A stretch of DNA of 64,000 nt from an uncultured Erwinia sp. (GCA_913775305.1 CAJYIY010000082.1:1-64000); one strand, 5' to 3'. Shown: positions 1 through 8,909, numbered from the stretch's first letter. Numbers and translations are program-made. Notes: a model not told the origin generated them from the letters alone.

Positions 1-913
1 GCGCTACCCAGCCGTTCGGCGCAATACCCAGCAGCAGCAGGCCAAGCGCCTCGACACCCAACGAGATCAGCGCAACGCGCGCGCCGCCGAGCCGGTCCGG
101 CAGGCCACCCAGTAACATTCGCACCAGCACAAATGCCAGTCCGAAAGCGGTCAGCGCAAATCCGGCGTTGTCCCACAGGCGATCGGCAAAGTAGAGCGAG
201 GTAAAGGTGCCAATAACCGCAAAGCCGGTGCCCTGGAGAGCCAGCGCACAGCCGGGCTGGATGATCTGTCCTACCACGGCCCACAGTGAGGGCCGCTCTC
301 CCCCCAGCAGCGGCACCGCCCTGATGCCGACGTTAATCAGCAGTGCCACCAGCGGCAGCAGGATCGTAGCCGCGCCCAGTGCCATAAATCCCCACTGGCT
401 GTGCAGCATCAGGCCCAGCGGCGCACCGGCCGCCAGCGCGCCGTAAATTGCCATGCCGTTCCACGACATCACCTGGCCGGAGCGCTTTACCCCCACCAGC
501 CCCATTCCCCAGATAAGATTACCGGTCAGCAGCAGGCTCTCGCCAAACCCCAGCAGCAGCCTGCCCACCACCAGTAGTGCAAACTTTCCGGCCACCGGCA
601 GCGGCAGAAAGGCCGCCAGCAGATAGGCGACACCAACCAGCGCCAGCGCGATGACACCCTGCACGGTGGTGCGTTTAGCGCCGCGCTGATCCGCCAGCCT
701 GCCAGCATAGCCCCGCGTCAGCAGCGTGGCGAAAAACTGAATGCCGACCGCAATGCCCACCATCACGTTGTTGAAGCCCAGCTCCTGATGGACGTACAGC
801 GGGATCACCGGCAGAGCCAGCCCGGCAGTCAGGTAGGTAAGAAAAACAGCAAACGAAATCCGCGCCAGCTCGCGGGTGGCCCTGGCGGGGCGCGCTTCAA
901 CACTGACCGACAT
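1..913 (-). CDS. yfcJ: MFS transporter YfcJ (5' part; C-terminus lies outside the window)
   Basis: Inner-membrane major facilitator superfamily exporter; E. coli YfcJ belongs to the arabinose-efflux-like group, substrate unproven. The visible part is about 304 residues of a family near 390-400, so the last helices lie beyond the window edge. The ATG at 913 follows a strong AGGAGGAGG ribosome site. Around residues 65-75 the loop '[15 protein letters not shown]' is the MFS motif A (G-x-x-x-D-x-x-G-R/K), and successive hydrophobic helices follow. In E. coli yfcJ is directly next to fabB; here the sugar ABC operon and other genes separate them, so the position supports the assignment. The true substrate is unknown. 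Confidence 0.82.
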   Translation of the reverse strand, partial: MSVSVEARPARATRELARISFAVFLTYLTAGLALPVIPLYVHQELGFNNVMVGIAVGIQFFATLLTRGYAGRLADQRGAKRTTVQGVIALALVGVAYLLAAFLPLPVAGKFALLVVGRLLLGFGESLLLTGNLIWGMGLVGVKRSGQVMSWNGMAIYGALAAGAPLGLMLHSQWGFMALGAATILLPLVALLINVGIRAVPLLGGERPSLWAVVGQIIQPGCALALQGTGFAVIGTFTSLYFADRLWDNAGFALTAFGLAFVLVRMLLGGLPDRLGGARVALISLGVEALGLLLLGIAPNGWVA

Positions 914-1493
914 GTTTCCTCCTCCTGAGGGAAAACCAACGCTGGCCGGTGAGGGTCTGGCAGCGACCTGGAGTGTTTGTTTCAGAAATGCAGATGACGA
1001 CCATTATATTTTACCGCATGGATAAGCGAAAACAGGGATTGTAAGAGACCTCGCATTCAGCACTTTTTGCAGATCCGCTGCCCGGTGAAAAAAATAACGT
1101 AACAAGCTTTACGCTAACATGCCGCTGATGCGGCGTTATCGGGCGTAAAAATGGGATGAATCTCGCAATTCAGATAACAAAATTGCCTGTAAAAGGTTCT
1201 GAACGGTCGCGTTCTGGCAAACCAGTGAATTTCAGACGATATATGTTTACTAAATGTTATATTTAATATCTTATTTAACATTATTTTAACATATTTTTGT
1301 TGTAAAATTACCACCTGCAGCCTTATTTAAACAAATTATTAACATAATAAATTATTAAATTTCACATAAAAAGTCACCGATCACATAATTCCTCTCTGCT
1401 CAGATCTTCTGCAAAGCGTTCTTGCTATCCTGGTACCGTTGTTAAAACCCCGTTACCTGACAAAAACACGCCCTACAAAACAAAGGTACTGCT
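914..1493. other. Intergenic region between yfcJ and the sugar ABC operon
   Basis: About 580 bp, very AT-rich from roughly 1200 to 1390. It must hold the divergent promoters of yfcJ and the ABC operon. At about 1370-1391 a half-conserved CRP-like element (GTCAC, six bases, CATAA) is present, with only one good half-site. I see no convincing gene; a minus-strand open frame at 1114-1314 has no family resemblance or good ribosome site. Confidence 0.5.
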
Positions 1494-2480
1494 ATGAAAT
1501 TTAATCTCGCATTACTGAATGCATGTGTTGTTTCTGCCTGCATGCTGTTAACCACACCGCTGATGGCTGCGGAAAAACACGATATTGCTCTGGTTGCCAA
1601 AGTCACCGGTATTCCCTGGTTCACCCGCATGGCCGTAGGCGTGGACGAGGCAGCGAAAAAACTCGACGTGAATGCCTATCAGGTGGGGGGTTCCACCGCC
1701 GATCCGGCGCAGCAGGTAAAAGTGATTGAAGACCTGATCGCGAAAAAGGTGGATGCGATTATCGTTGTGCCTAACGATGCCAAAGTTCTGGAACCGGTGC
1801 TGAAAAAAGCGCGCGATCAGGGGATTGTGGTACTGACCCACGAATCGCCGGATCAGCAGATTGGCCAGTGGGATGTGGAAACCATCGACAGCGTCAAATA
1901 CGCCCAGAAGAATATGGATGAGCTGGCCAGCGCAATGGGCGGTAAGGGCGGCTATGCCATCTACGTGGGCTCGCTGACCGTGCCTCTGCACAACGCCTGG
2001 GCAGACGCGGCGATTAAATATCAGAAAGAAAAATATCCGCAGATGCATGAAGTGACCTCACGCCTGCCGGTCGCCGAAAGCATCGATAAATCCTACGCCA
2101 CTACCCTCGACCTGATGCGCACCTATCCGGATCTGAAAGGTATTATCGGTTTTGGCTCCCTCGGCCCAATTGGTGCAGGCCAGGCGGTGAAGAGCAAACG
2201 CGCGAAAAACAAAATTGCCGTTGTCGGCATTGCCATGCCTGCTCAGGCAGCGCCATATCTGGCGTCTGGCGATATCAAAAAAGTGCTGCTGTGGGATCCC
2301 AAAGACGCTGGTTTCGCACTGGTCAGCCTGGCAGACCAGCTGCTGGACGGCAAAGCCGTGACGCCTGAGCTGACCATCGACGGCATCGGCAAGGCGGATG
2401 TGGATATGGACCATCATGTGATTCGCTTCAACCGTATTCTGGAAGTCACCAAAGACAACGCAGCATCCCTCGGCTTTTGA
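1494..2480 (+). CDS. Sugar ABC transporter periplasmic substrate-binding protein
   Basis: Periplasmic binding protein of the type I (RbsB/LsrB-like, Peripla_BP_4) family, 328 residues, that would capture a sugar for the importer encoded downstream. Residues 1-25 form a signal peptide ending near 'PLMA|AEKHD'. A VSAC tetrad at 13-16 resembles a lipobox but lies inside the hydrophobic core, so signal peptidase I cleavage is more likely. The mature N-terminus (IALVAKVTGIPWFTRM) and 'VDAIIVVPNDAKVLEPVL' are typical of the family. The ATG is preceded by AAGG at good spacing. It is the first gene of the operon. The ligand cannot be read from sequence; the kinase and isomerase suggest a pentose/pentulose or polyol. 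Confidence 0.85.
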   Translation: MKFNLALLNACVVSACMLLTTPLMAAEKHDIALVAKVTGIPWFTRMAVGVDEAAKKLDVNAYQVGGSTADPAQQVKVIEDLIAKKVDAIIVVPNDAKVLEPVLKKARDQGIVVLTHESPDQQIGQWDVETIDSVKYAQKNMDELASAMGGKGGYAIYVGSLTVPLHNAWADAAIKYQKEKYPQMHEVTSRLPVAESIDKSYATTLDLMRTYPDLKGIIGFGSLGPIGAGQAVKSKRAKNKIAVVGIAMPAQAAPYLASGDIKKVLLWDPKDAGFALVSLADQLLDGKAVTPELTIDGIGKADVDMDHHVIRFNRILEVTKDNAASLGF

Positions 2481-2487
2481 CAGATTC

Positions 2488-2507
2488 GGGCCAGCCCTTG
2501 CTGGCCC
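2488..2507 (+). other. Intercistronic stem-loop after the binding-protein gene
   Basis: A perfect 8-bp stem (GGGCCAGC / GCTGGCCC, loop CCTT) lies 8 bp after the stop codon and before the ATPase gene, without a T-tract. Such hairpins after binding-protein genes are known to protect the upstream mRNA and raise binding-protein levels over the membrane parts. The role here is inferred. Confidence 0.55.
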
Positions 2508-2531
2508 CTCCCCAACACCAGGGCACTGATT

Positions 2532-4031
2532 ATGGCCACGCAAAATACCTTTATTTCTCTGGAAAATATCAGCAAATCGTTCCCGGGCGTGCGCGCGTTG
2601 GATAACGTCTCGCTGACGCTCAATCGTGGCGAAGTCCACTGCCTGGCCGGACAAAACGGCTGCGGCAAAAGTACGCTGATTAAAGTGATCTCCGGCGTTT
2701 ATCAACCCGATAAGGGTTCACACATCAGCGTTGACGGCAAGCGTTTTCCGCGCCTGACTCCGGCGCTCTCTTCGTATTACGGCGTGCAGGTGATTTATCA
2801 GGATCTGTCGCTGTTTCCGAATCTCACGGTGATGGAAAATATCGCCATCCACCGCATGCTGCCGGGCGGCGACCTGCTGGTCAATCGCCGCGCAATGCGT
2901 CAGCTGGCGGTGGAAACCATGACGCGCATCGGGGTCAACCTCGATCCGTCACGCAAAGTGGAAAAGCTGTCGATCGCCGATCGCCAGCTGGTGGCCATTT
3001 GCCGCGCGCTGGCCGCCAGCGCCAGCCTGGTGATTATGGACGAACCGACCGCCTCGCTGACCCGTCATGAAGTTAACGGCCTGCTGCGGGTGGTGAATGA
3101 ACTGAAGGCAGCAGGGATCTGCGTGGTGTTCGTCAGCCACAAGCTGGATGAGGTGATGGAGGTGTCTGATCGCATCAGCGTGATCCGCGACGGTAAACTG
3201 GTTGGTACCTGGCAGGCCAGCGAGCTTGACAGCAACGAGCTGGCGTATCTGATGACCGGCCAGCGCTTCAGCTTCAGTCATCTGCCGCAGCGTGCTGACG
3301 GCGATGAAACCCCGCTGCTGGAATTGCGCAACCTCAGCCGCCGCAGCGAGTATCAGAACATCAACTTGCAGCTGCGGCGCGGCGAAATTGTCTCCATCGT
3401 CGGCCTGCTGGGTGCCGGACGTACAGAGCTTTGTCTGTCGCTGTTTGGTATCAGTCAGCCGGACAGCGGAGAGCTGATCGTTGACGGCCAGCCGGTGAAG
3501 CTGCGCCACAACCGCGACGCCATCCGCCACGGCATTGCCTACGTTTCCGAGGATCGACAGAGTGAGGGGCTGATTATGCCACAGTCGATTTTCGACAACC
3601 TGCTGGTGTCGATCTTCGATCGCCTGCGCAGCGGCTTCGGCCTGATGGACCGTCAGAAAGCGCGGCAGCAGGCGGCAGAGCTGATCCGCGAGTTGAATAT
3701 CAAAGTGTCCGACAACCAGCTGCCGGTCCAGACGCTCTCCGGCGGCAATGCCCAGCGCGTGGCAATCGGTAAATGGGTCGCCACTCAACCGAAGGTGCTG
3801 ATCCTCGACTCTCCCACCGTCGGCGTCGATATCGCCAATAAAGAGGGGATCTATCGCATCGCGCGTCAGCTGGCCGAATCCGGCATGGCGGTGCTGATGA
3901 TCTGCGATGAGATCCCGGAAGCTTATTACAACAGCCATCGGGTACTGGTGATGCGCAAAGGTGAGCTGGTTGCCAGCTTCGCGCCGCATCAGTGCCGCGA
4001 AGAAGAGATCGCCGGGGTGGTCAATGAATAA
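2532..4031 (+). CDS. Sugar ABC transporter ATP-binding protein (two ABC domains)
   Basis: Cytoplasmic energising subunit of the RbsA/MglA type, 499 residues with two tandem ABC domains. Domain 1 has Walker A GQNGCGKST near residue 40 and Walker B 'LVIMDEPTASL' near 165; its signature is the degenerate 'LSIADRQLVAI' normal for this family. Domain 2 has the usual degenerate Walker A 'GLLGAGRTEL' near 290, signature 'LSGGNAQRVAIGKW' near 400 and Walker B 'VLILDSPTVGVD'. The GQNGCGKST loop replaces the more usual GENGAGKST. It overlaps the next permease gene by 8 bp, indicating translational coupling. Confidence 0.9.
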   Translation: MATQNTFISLENISKSFPGVRALDNVSLTLNRGEVHCLAGQNGCGKSTLIKVISGVYQPDKGSHISVDGKRFPRLTPALSSYYGVQVIYQDLSLFPNLTVMENIAIHRMLPGGDLLVNRRAMRQLAVETMTRIGVNLDPSRKVEKLSIADRQLVAICRALAASASLVIMDEPTASLTRHEVNGLLRVVNELKAAGICVVFVSHKLDEVMEVSDRISVIRDGKLVGTWQASELDSNELAYLMTGQRFSFSHLPQRADGDETPLLELRNLSRRSEYQNINLQLRRGEIVSIVGLLGAGRTELCLSLFGISQPDSGELIVDGQPVKLRHNRDAIRHGIAYVSEDRQSEGLIMPQSIFDNLLVSIFDRLRSGFGLMDRQKARQQAAELIRELNIKVSDNQLPVQTLSGGNAQRVAIGKWVATQPKVLILDSPTVGVDIANKEGIYRIARQLAESGMAVLMICDEIPEAYYNSHRVLVMRKGELVASFAPHQCREEEIAGVVNE

Positions 4032-5010
4032 TAAATTACGCCAGCTTATTGGTTATCACGAATTCTGGCTGGGGATGCTGATCCTGCTGCTGGCGGTGGG
4101 CCTCAGCCTGCGCACCAGTGAATTTTTAACCCTTGGTAACCTGACTGATGTGGCCACCAGCTATGCCATTCTTGGCATTCTGGCCTGTGGACTGTTTGTG
4201 GTGCTGATTGCCGGCGGGATTGATATCTCTTTCCCGGCAATGACCGCTATCGCCCAGTATGTGATGGCCAGCACCATGCTGGCACACGGCGGCAATCTGA
4301 TCAGCGTATTTGCCGTGGCAATGGGCGTCGGGCTGCTGCTGGGTATGGTAAACGGGCTGCTGGTTTATCTGCTGCGGGTTCCGGCGATTATTATCACCAT
4401 TGCCACGCTGAATCTGTTCTACGGCCTGCTGGTGTGGTTTACCGGCGGCACCTGGCTGTACGGTTTCCCGGACTGGTTTATGAACGGCATTAACTGGTTC
4501 TCCTTTACCGCCGCTGACGGCTATGAATATGGCCTGACGCTGCCGCTGCTTTGCCTGCTGGTGACCTTCCTGATGACCGGATTTCTGATGAACTCTACCC
4601 GGCTGGGGCGACAGATCTTCGCCATGGGCGGCAACCGCGAATCGGCGGCGCGCCTCGGCATCAATCTGCGCGGCCTGCATTTACGGGTGTATGGCTATAT
4701 GGGCCTGCTGGCCGGCATCGCGGCGGTGGTGCAGGCGCAGACCACCCAGTCGGTGGCCCCTAACTCACTGGTCGGCTACGAGCTGACGGTGCTGGCGGCG
4801 GTGGTGCTGGGCGGAACCAGCATGAGCGGCGGGCGCGGTTCGCTGACCGGCACGCTGCTCGGCGTGCTGCTGCTGGCCTTTCTGCAAAACGGACTGACGC
4901 TGCTGGCAGTCTCTTCTTACTGGCACATGGTTTTCAGCGGCATCATTATTCTGCTCAGCGTCAGCGCGACAGCGTGGAATGAGAAACGCAAACAGGTTAA
5001 GGGGAATTAA
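4024..5010 (+). CDS. Sugar ABC transporter permease 1 (RbsC-like)
   Basis: Integral membrane permease of the BPD_transp_2 family, 328 residues, 8-10 hydrophobic helices. The start at 4024 (ATGAATAA overlapping the ATPase stop) gives a normal N-terminus 'MNNKLRQLIGYHEFWLG'. The family motif region 'GGNRESAARLGIN' near residue 205 is the cytoplasmic loop that contacts the ATPase, and 'VVLGGTSMSGGRGSLTGT' near 265 is the conserved C-terminal motif. It forms a heterodimeric channel with the next permease, as in LsrC/LsrD. Confidence 0.88.
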   Translation: MNNKLRQLIGYHEFWLGMLILLLAVGLSLRTSEFLTLGNLTDVATSYAILGILACGLFVVLIAGGIDISFPAMTAIAQYVMASTMLAHGGNLISVFAVAMGVGLLLGMVNGLLVYLLRVPAIIITIATLNLFYGLLVWFTGGTWLYGFPDWFMNGINWFSFTAADGYEYGLTLPLLCLLVTFLMTGFLMNSTRLGRQIFAMGGNRESAARLGINLRGLHLRVYGYMGLLAGIAAVVQAQTTQSVAPNSLVGYELTVLAAVVLGGTSMSGGRGSLTGTLLGVLLLAFLQNGLTLLAVSSYWHMVFSGIIILLSVSATAWNEKRKQVKGN

Positions 5011-5011
5011 T

Positions 5012-5965
5012 ATGCAGACTCTGCTGAAGAGGCTGCCGGGCGACCGCATTATTCGCCTGCAGCTGTTGATGATTGCCATGGTGCTGGTGCTGTTTTCCCT
5101 GACGCTTGGCTCGCGCTTCTTTAGCGTGGGTAACTTCCAGTCGATTGCCAGCCAGCTGCCGGTAATGGGGCTGCTGGCGCTGGGTATGGGCGTCACTATG
5201 CTGACCGGTGGCATTAACCTGTCGATTATCGCCAGCGCCAACGCCTGCTCGCTGCTGATGGCGGCAGTTATCGTCGCCCATCCCAACCAGCCGGAATGGC
5301 TGGCGATCGCTCTGCTGGCCGGGCTGCTGCTGGCGGTACTCATCGGCGTGTTAAACGGCGTACTGATCGCGGTGATTGGCGTATCCCCCATTCTGGCCAC
5401 CCTCGGCACCATGACGCTGATCGCCGGGCTGAATATTCTGCTGACAAACGGCGCGGTGATCTCCGGCTTCCCGCCGCTGATTCAGGCGATTGGCAACCGT
5501 TCGCTGGCGGGTATCCCGCTGTCGCTGATGCTGTTTTTAGCCGTCGCTGCCCTGCTGTGGCTGCTGCTGGAACGCTCCACGCTGGGCCGCAGCATCCTGC
5601 TGCTGGGCTCAAACTTACAGGCGACCCGCTTCAGCGGCGTAAATACCACCCGCGTGCTGATTACCGTTTACGTCCTGTCAGCCCTGATGAGCTGGGCGGC
5701 GGCGCTGCTGATGATGTCGATGTTTAACTCGGCGAAAGCAGGCTACGGCGAGTCCTGGCTGCTGGTCACCATTCTGGCCTCGGTGCTGGGCGGTATTAAC
5801 CCCGACGGAGGGTTTGGCCGGGTTATCGGACTGGTGCTGGCACTGATTGTCTTACAAATGCTGGAAAGCGGGCTGAATCTGCTGGGGGTCAGCAGCTACC
5901 TGACCATGGCGCTGTGGGGCGGCGTACTTATCCTGTTTATTGCGCTACAGAATCGCAAAAACTGA
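5012..5965 (+). CDS. Sugar ABC transporter permease 2 (RbsC-like)
   Basis: Second BPD_transp_2 permease, 317 residues. The ATG at 5012 follows AAGGGGAATTAAT, a good ribosome site, one base after the previous stop. The coupling loop 'LLGSNLQATRFSGVN' near residue 200 is conserved. The C-terminal motif 'SVLGGINPDGGFGRVIG' is a variant of the family GG-x-x-x-x-GG-x-G. Two different permeases with one double ATPase fits the LsrACDB or rhamnose-importer layout rather than the single-permease ribose system. Confidence 0.87.
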   Translation: MQTLLKRLPGDRIIRLQLLMIAMVLVLFSLTLGSRFFSVGNFQSIASQLPVMGLLALGMGVTMLTGGINLSIIASANACSLLMAAVIVAHPNQPEWLAIALLAGLLLAVLIGVLNGVLIAVIGVSPILATLGTMTLIAGLNILLTNGAVISGFPPLIQAIGNRSLAGIPLSLMLFLAVAALLWLLLERSTLGRSILLLGSNLQATRFSGVNTTRVLITVYVLSALMSWAAALLMMSMFNSAKAGYGESWLLVTILASVLGGINPDGGFGRVIGLVLALIVLQMLESGLNLLGVSSYLTMALWGGVLILFIALQNRKN

Positions 5966-5980
5966 TTATCGAGGGAAAAA

Positions 5981-7618
5981 ATGAGCAGCTATTACATAGG
6001 TGTGGATGTAGGAACCGGTAGCGCACGCGCGGGCATTTTTGATATTACCGGCCGGATGATGGGCCAGGCCAGCCGTGAAATTGAGCTGTATCGTCCGCAG
6101 GCGGATTTTGTTGAGCAGTCCTCGGACAATATCTGGCAGGCGGTGTGCCAGTCAGTGCGCGACGCGCTGAACCAGTGCAATATCAATCCGGTACAGATTA
6201 AGGGGCTGGGTTTTGATGCCACCTGTTCGCTGGTCGTGCTGGATAAAGAAGGAGAGCCGCTGACGGTCAGTCCCTCCGGGCGCAATGAACAGAACGTGGT
6301 GGTGTGGATGGATCACCGCGCCATCGTTCAGGCCGAGCGTATCAATGCCCTGCACCATGAGGTGCTGGACTACGTTGGTGGCGTGATCTCACCGGAAATG
6401 CAAACTCCAAAGCTGATGTGGCTGAAGCAACATATGCCGGGCAGCTGGAATAACATCGGTCACCTGTTCGATCTGCCCGATTTTCTGACCTGGCGCGCCA
6501 CGGGGGATACCACCCGCTCGGTGTGCTCTCTGGTGTGTAAGTGGACCTGGCTGGCACACAAACAGGGTTGGGATGCCAGCTACTTCCGCGAAATCGGGCT
6601 GGAAGATCTGCTGGAACACGATATGGCCAGGATCGGCAGTGAAGTGAAGAGTATGGGCGAACCGCTGGGCCGCGGCCTGACCCAGCGTGCCGCGCTGGAA
6701 CTGGGGCTTCTGCCCGGTACGGCGGTGAGCGCATCAATTATTGATGCTCACGCCGGAAGCCTGGGAACGCTGGGTGCCTCCGGCCCTTCCGGGGAACTGG
6801 CCGATTTTGACCGTCGTATTGCACTGATTGGCGGTACGTCAACCGGGCATATGGCTATCTCCCGCGAGCCGCGCTTTATCAAGGGCGTCTGGGGGCCCTA
6901 TTTCTCCGCGGTGCTGCCGGACTTCTGGCTGAACGAAGGCGGCCAGTCGGCCACCGGCGCGCTGATTGACCATATTATTCAGTCTCATCCCTGCTACAGC
7001 ACACTGCGTGAACAGGGCAAAAGTCAGGGGAAAACCATCTACGAGGTGCTGAACGAACTGCTGCGAAAAATGGCCGGTGAAGTGGATCAAATCGCCTTTC
7101 TGACTCGCGATATCCATATGCTGCCCTACTTCCACGGCAATCGTTCGCCGCGCGCTAACCCACACCTGACCGGGATGCTGACCGGACTGAAGCTCTCCCG
7201 TACCGCGGAGGATATGGCATTACAGTATCTGGCGACTATTCAGGCGATCGCGCTCGGCACGCGGCATATCGTCGAGACAATGAACCAGAGCGGCTACAGC
7301 ATCGATACCATTATGGCCAGCGGCGGCGGCACCAAGAATCCGATTTTCGTCCAGGAACATGCTAATGCCACCGGCTGCACCATGCTGCTGGCCGAAGAGA
7401 GCGAGGCGATGCTGCTGGGCGGTGCGATTATGGGCACCGTGGCTGCGGGCGTGTACGACTCGCTGCCGGAGGCGATGAACGCCATGAGCCGGATCGGTAA
7501 AACCGTGACGCCGCAGACTAATGAAATCAAACGCTACTACGATCGTAAATATCAGGTCTTCCGCGAGATGTATCACGACCAGATGAAATATCGTCAGATG
7601 ATGCAGGAGGGAGCATGA
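5981..7618 (+). CDS. FGGY-family pentulose kinase (D-ribulokinase-like)
   Basis: Cytoplasmic carbohydrate kinase of the FGGY family, 545 residues, matching the longer pentulose-kinase branch (bacterial and animal D-ribulokinase type). The N-terminal phosphate loop 'IGVDVGTGSARAGIF' is at residues 6-20. The catalytic Asp is probably the one in 'SIIDAHAGSLG' near 250. The adenosine motif 'MASGGGTKNPIFVQ' is near 445, the FGGY signature region. It probably phosphorylates a ketopentose delivered by the importer. It follows the second permease by 15 bp and overlaps the isomerase gene by 4 bp (ATGA). Substrate assignment is family-based inference; a polyol substrate cannot be excluded. Confidence 0.8.
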   Translation: MSSYYIGVDVGTGSARAGIFDITGRMMGQASREIELYRPQADFVEQSSDNIWQAVCQSVRDALNQCNINPVQIKGLGFDATCSLVVLDKEGEPLTVSPSGRNEQNVVVWMDHRAIVQAERINALHHEVLDYVGGVISPEMQTPKLMWLKQHMPGSWNNIGHLFDLPDFLTWRATGDTTRSVCSLVCKWTWLAHKQGWDASYFREIGLEDLLEHDMARIGSEVKSMGEPLGRGLTQRAALELGLLPGTAVSASIIDAHAGSLGTLGASGPSGELADFDRRIALIGGTSTGHMAISREPRFIKGVWGPYFSAVLPDFWLNEGGQSATGALIDHIIQSHPCYSTLREQGKSQGKTIYEVLNELLRKMAGEVDQIAFLTRDIHMLPYFHGNRSPRANPHLTGMLTGLKLSRTAEDMALQYLATIQAIALGTRHIVETMNQSGYSIDTIMASGGGTKNPIFVQEHANATGCTMLLAEESEAMLLGGAIMGTVAAGVYDSLPEAMNAMSRIGKTVTPQTNEIKRYYDRKYQVFREMYHDQMKYRQMMQEGA

Positions 7619-8223
7619 GTTCCCTGCCGGACTGGCAGCAGGCGATCGCGGCCTGGCAGATCGGTAGCCGGGCGCTGGACGCACTGGAAACCCAGCTGGA
7701 CCAACAGCAGTGGCAGGCGGTACTCGACGCCATCGCCCGCTGCGGTGGCAAAATTGCGGTGACCGGCATCGGTACTTCCGGCATTGCCGCACGAAAAATC
7801 GCCCATATGCTGGCGTGCATTGAGCATCCGGCGATCTGGCTGAGCGCCGCCGACGCCGCCCACGGCGACATGGGTTTTCTGCGCGGCGAAGACCTGCTGA
7901 TTATGCTGTCGCGAGGCGGTAATTCGGACGAGCTGACGCGGCTGCTGCCGACGATAAAGGCAAAAGGCACCACGCTGATCGCCGTCACCGAAAACCCCGA
8001 TTCCGCCATCGCACAGCAGGCCGACCTGCTGTTGCTGATACCCCAAAGTCAGGAGGTTGACCCGTTACAAATGCTGGCGACCACTTCGATCATCAGCGTG
8101 CTGGCCGTGTTTGACGCAATGGTGGCAGTGCTGATGAACCGCAGCGGCTATAACAAAGAGAGCCTGCTGGCCGTTCATCCCGCTGGCAATGTCGGCAAGG
8201 TGCTGCGTGAAGCGCACGAGTAA
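7615..8223 (+). CDS. Single-domain SIS sugar-phosphate isomerase
   Basis: SIS-fold protein, 202 residues, resembling the isomerase domain of KdsD/GutQ (arabinose-5-phosphate isomerase) but without the C-terminal CBS pair. Residues 35-60 (KIAVTGIGTSGIAARKIAHML) and 98-105 (LSRGGNSDEL) form the phosphate-binding loops; 'AADAAHGDMG' near 80 and 'VHPAGNVGK' near the C-terminus match the KdsD pattern. It would act on the kinase product, for example interconverting D-ribulose 5-phosphate and D-arabinose 5-phosphate. A 6-phospho-3-hexuloisomerase-like activity is the main alternative, since those enzymes are also CBS-free and about this length. Confidence 0.78.
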   Translation: MSSLPDWQQAIAAWQIGSRALDALETQLDQQQWQAVLDAIARCGGKIAVTGIGTSGIAARKIAHMLACIEHPAIWLSAADAAHGDMGFLRGEDLLIMLSRGGNSDELTRLLPTIKAKGTTLIAVTENPDSAIAQQADLLLLIPQSQEVDPLQMLATTSIISVLAVFDAMVAVLMNRSGYNKESLLAVHPAGNVGKVLREAHE

Positions 8224-8252
8224 TTGCCATAAATGATACAGTAACGCGCTGC

Positions 8253-8272
8253 GGCAGGGGGCATCCCCTGCC
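8253..8272 (+). terminator. Hairpin after the ABC-kinase-isomerase operon
   Basis: Perfect 8-bp stem GGCAGGGG / CCCCTGCC with a GCAT loop, 30 bp past the isomerase stop. There is no clear T-tract (AGCCCACTCTTG follows), so it may be a weak terminator or an mRNA-end stabiliser. Confidence 0.45.
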
Positions 8273-8295
8273 AGCCCACTCTTGCTTCAGCCACG

Positions 8296-8487
8296 ATGAA
8301 AGCGGATAGCACGATAAAACAAGCTGGTCAGCAGCGCACCTGCCGGGAAGTCGCCACACTGCTGCGTACTCTGATTGTCCGGCAGCCGTATACGGCAGGC
8401 AACAGGCTTCCACCCGAGCGGGCGATCGCGGAGCGGCTGAGCGTCAGCCGGGCGGTAGTGCGTGCGGCGCCGATCAGTTTCAGCTGA
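8296..8487 (+). pseudogene. Truncated GntR-family regulator (N-terminal helix-turn-helix only)
   Basis: Reads as the first ~57 residues of a GntR/FadR-type repressor: 'LIVRQPYTAGNRLPPERAIA' followed by 'ERLSVSRAVVR' is the winged-helix DNA-binding motif. Where the family continues with 'EALIMLE', this copy changes to 'AAPISFS' and stops at 8485-8487. No effector domain follows. Just after it, another frame reads through about 110 bp to a stop at 8577, possibly a leftover C-terminus of something else. It is most simply a regulator of the upstream operon destroyed by an internal deletion; inactivity is inferred. Confidence 0.7.
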
Positions 8488-8610
8488 CCGTTGAATCACC
8501 CGCCCCCCTGAAGACCAGCCAGCAAAAATACGTCGCCCGCACCTATCGCCCAACCCCGCGCCGCAATCCTCCGTAAGTTATTGTCGTCTGATGCACACAG
8601 GGGACAGATT

Positions 8611-8877
8611 ATGTTACGGATGCTAATGCTGATTTTTTTCCTGACCGCTTTGACCGGCTGTGCCAGCATGGAAAGCAGAAGCCCAAACAACTATCAAAGA
8701 AACTCGTTTTATTCAGGAACGCAGCAGGACTATCACTGCTTTTTTGATTCGGCGCTGTGCGCGCTCGATCTGCCGCTGTCGGCGGTGGGGGACACGCTGA
8801 TGACGCCCTTTGACGGCTGGTACTATTATCAGACGCCGGACGATGACGAGAGGGAAAATAACAAGGTGACGGATTAG
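8611..8877 (+). CDS. YceK/YidQ-like small lipoprotein (DUF1375)
   Basis: 88-residue predicted lipoprotein: signal peptide 'MLRMLMLIFFLTALTGC' with lipobox LTGC (lipidated Cys17). The body contains 'YSGTQQDYHCFFDSALCALD' and 'LPLSAVGDTLMTPFDGWYY', the pattern of the YceK/YidQ family (x-Y-x-G-x-x-x-D ... D-L-P-x-S-x-x-x-D-T-x-x-x-P). The ATG at 8611 has GGGGACAG upstream and is preferred to an earlier start at 8581 because it places the signal peptide correctly. The function of this family is unknown. It converges on fabB. Confidence 0.8.
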   Translation: MLRMLMLIFFLTALTGCASMESRSPNNYQRNSFYSGTQQDYHCFFDSALCALDLPLSAVGDTLMTPFDGWYYYQTPDDDERENNKVTD

Positions 8878-8878
8878 A

Positions 8879-8902
8879 GCGGGGGTGAGGATTCACCCCC
8901 GC
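8879..8902. terminator. Convergent hairpin between the lipoprotein gene and fabB
   Basis: Ten-base perfect stem (GCGGGGGTGA / TCACCCCCGC, loop GGAT) in the 32-bp space between two convergent genes. An A/T run lies on the fabB side. Probably ends transcription in both directions. Confidence 0.65.
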
Positions 8903-8909
8903 AAAAATC

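Noticed and set aside
1114-1314. 66-codon minus-strand open frame in the AT-rich spacer before the sugar operon
   Set aside because: No ribosome site, no homology pattern, composition expected of AT-rich noncoding DNA.
1370-1391. Possible CRP site upstream of the sugar operon
   Set aside because: Only one half-site is good; the other mismatches at most positions, and no fitting promoter was found at a standard distance.
2949-3989. Long minus-strand open frame opposite the ABC ATPase gene
   Set aside because: Antisense frame in GC-rich coding DNA; its translation is His/Gln/Arg rich with no family pattern, while the plus strand is a clear ATPase.
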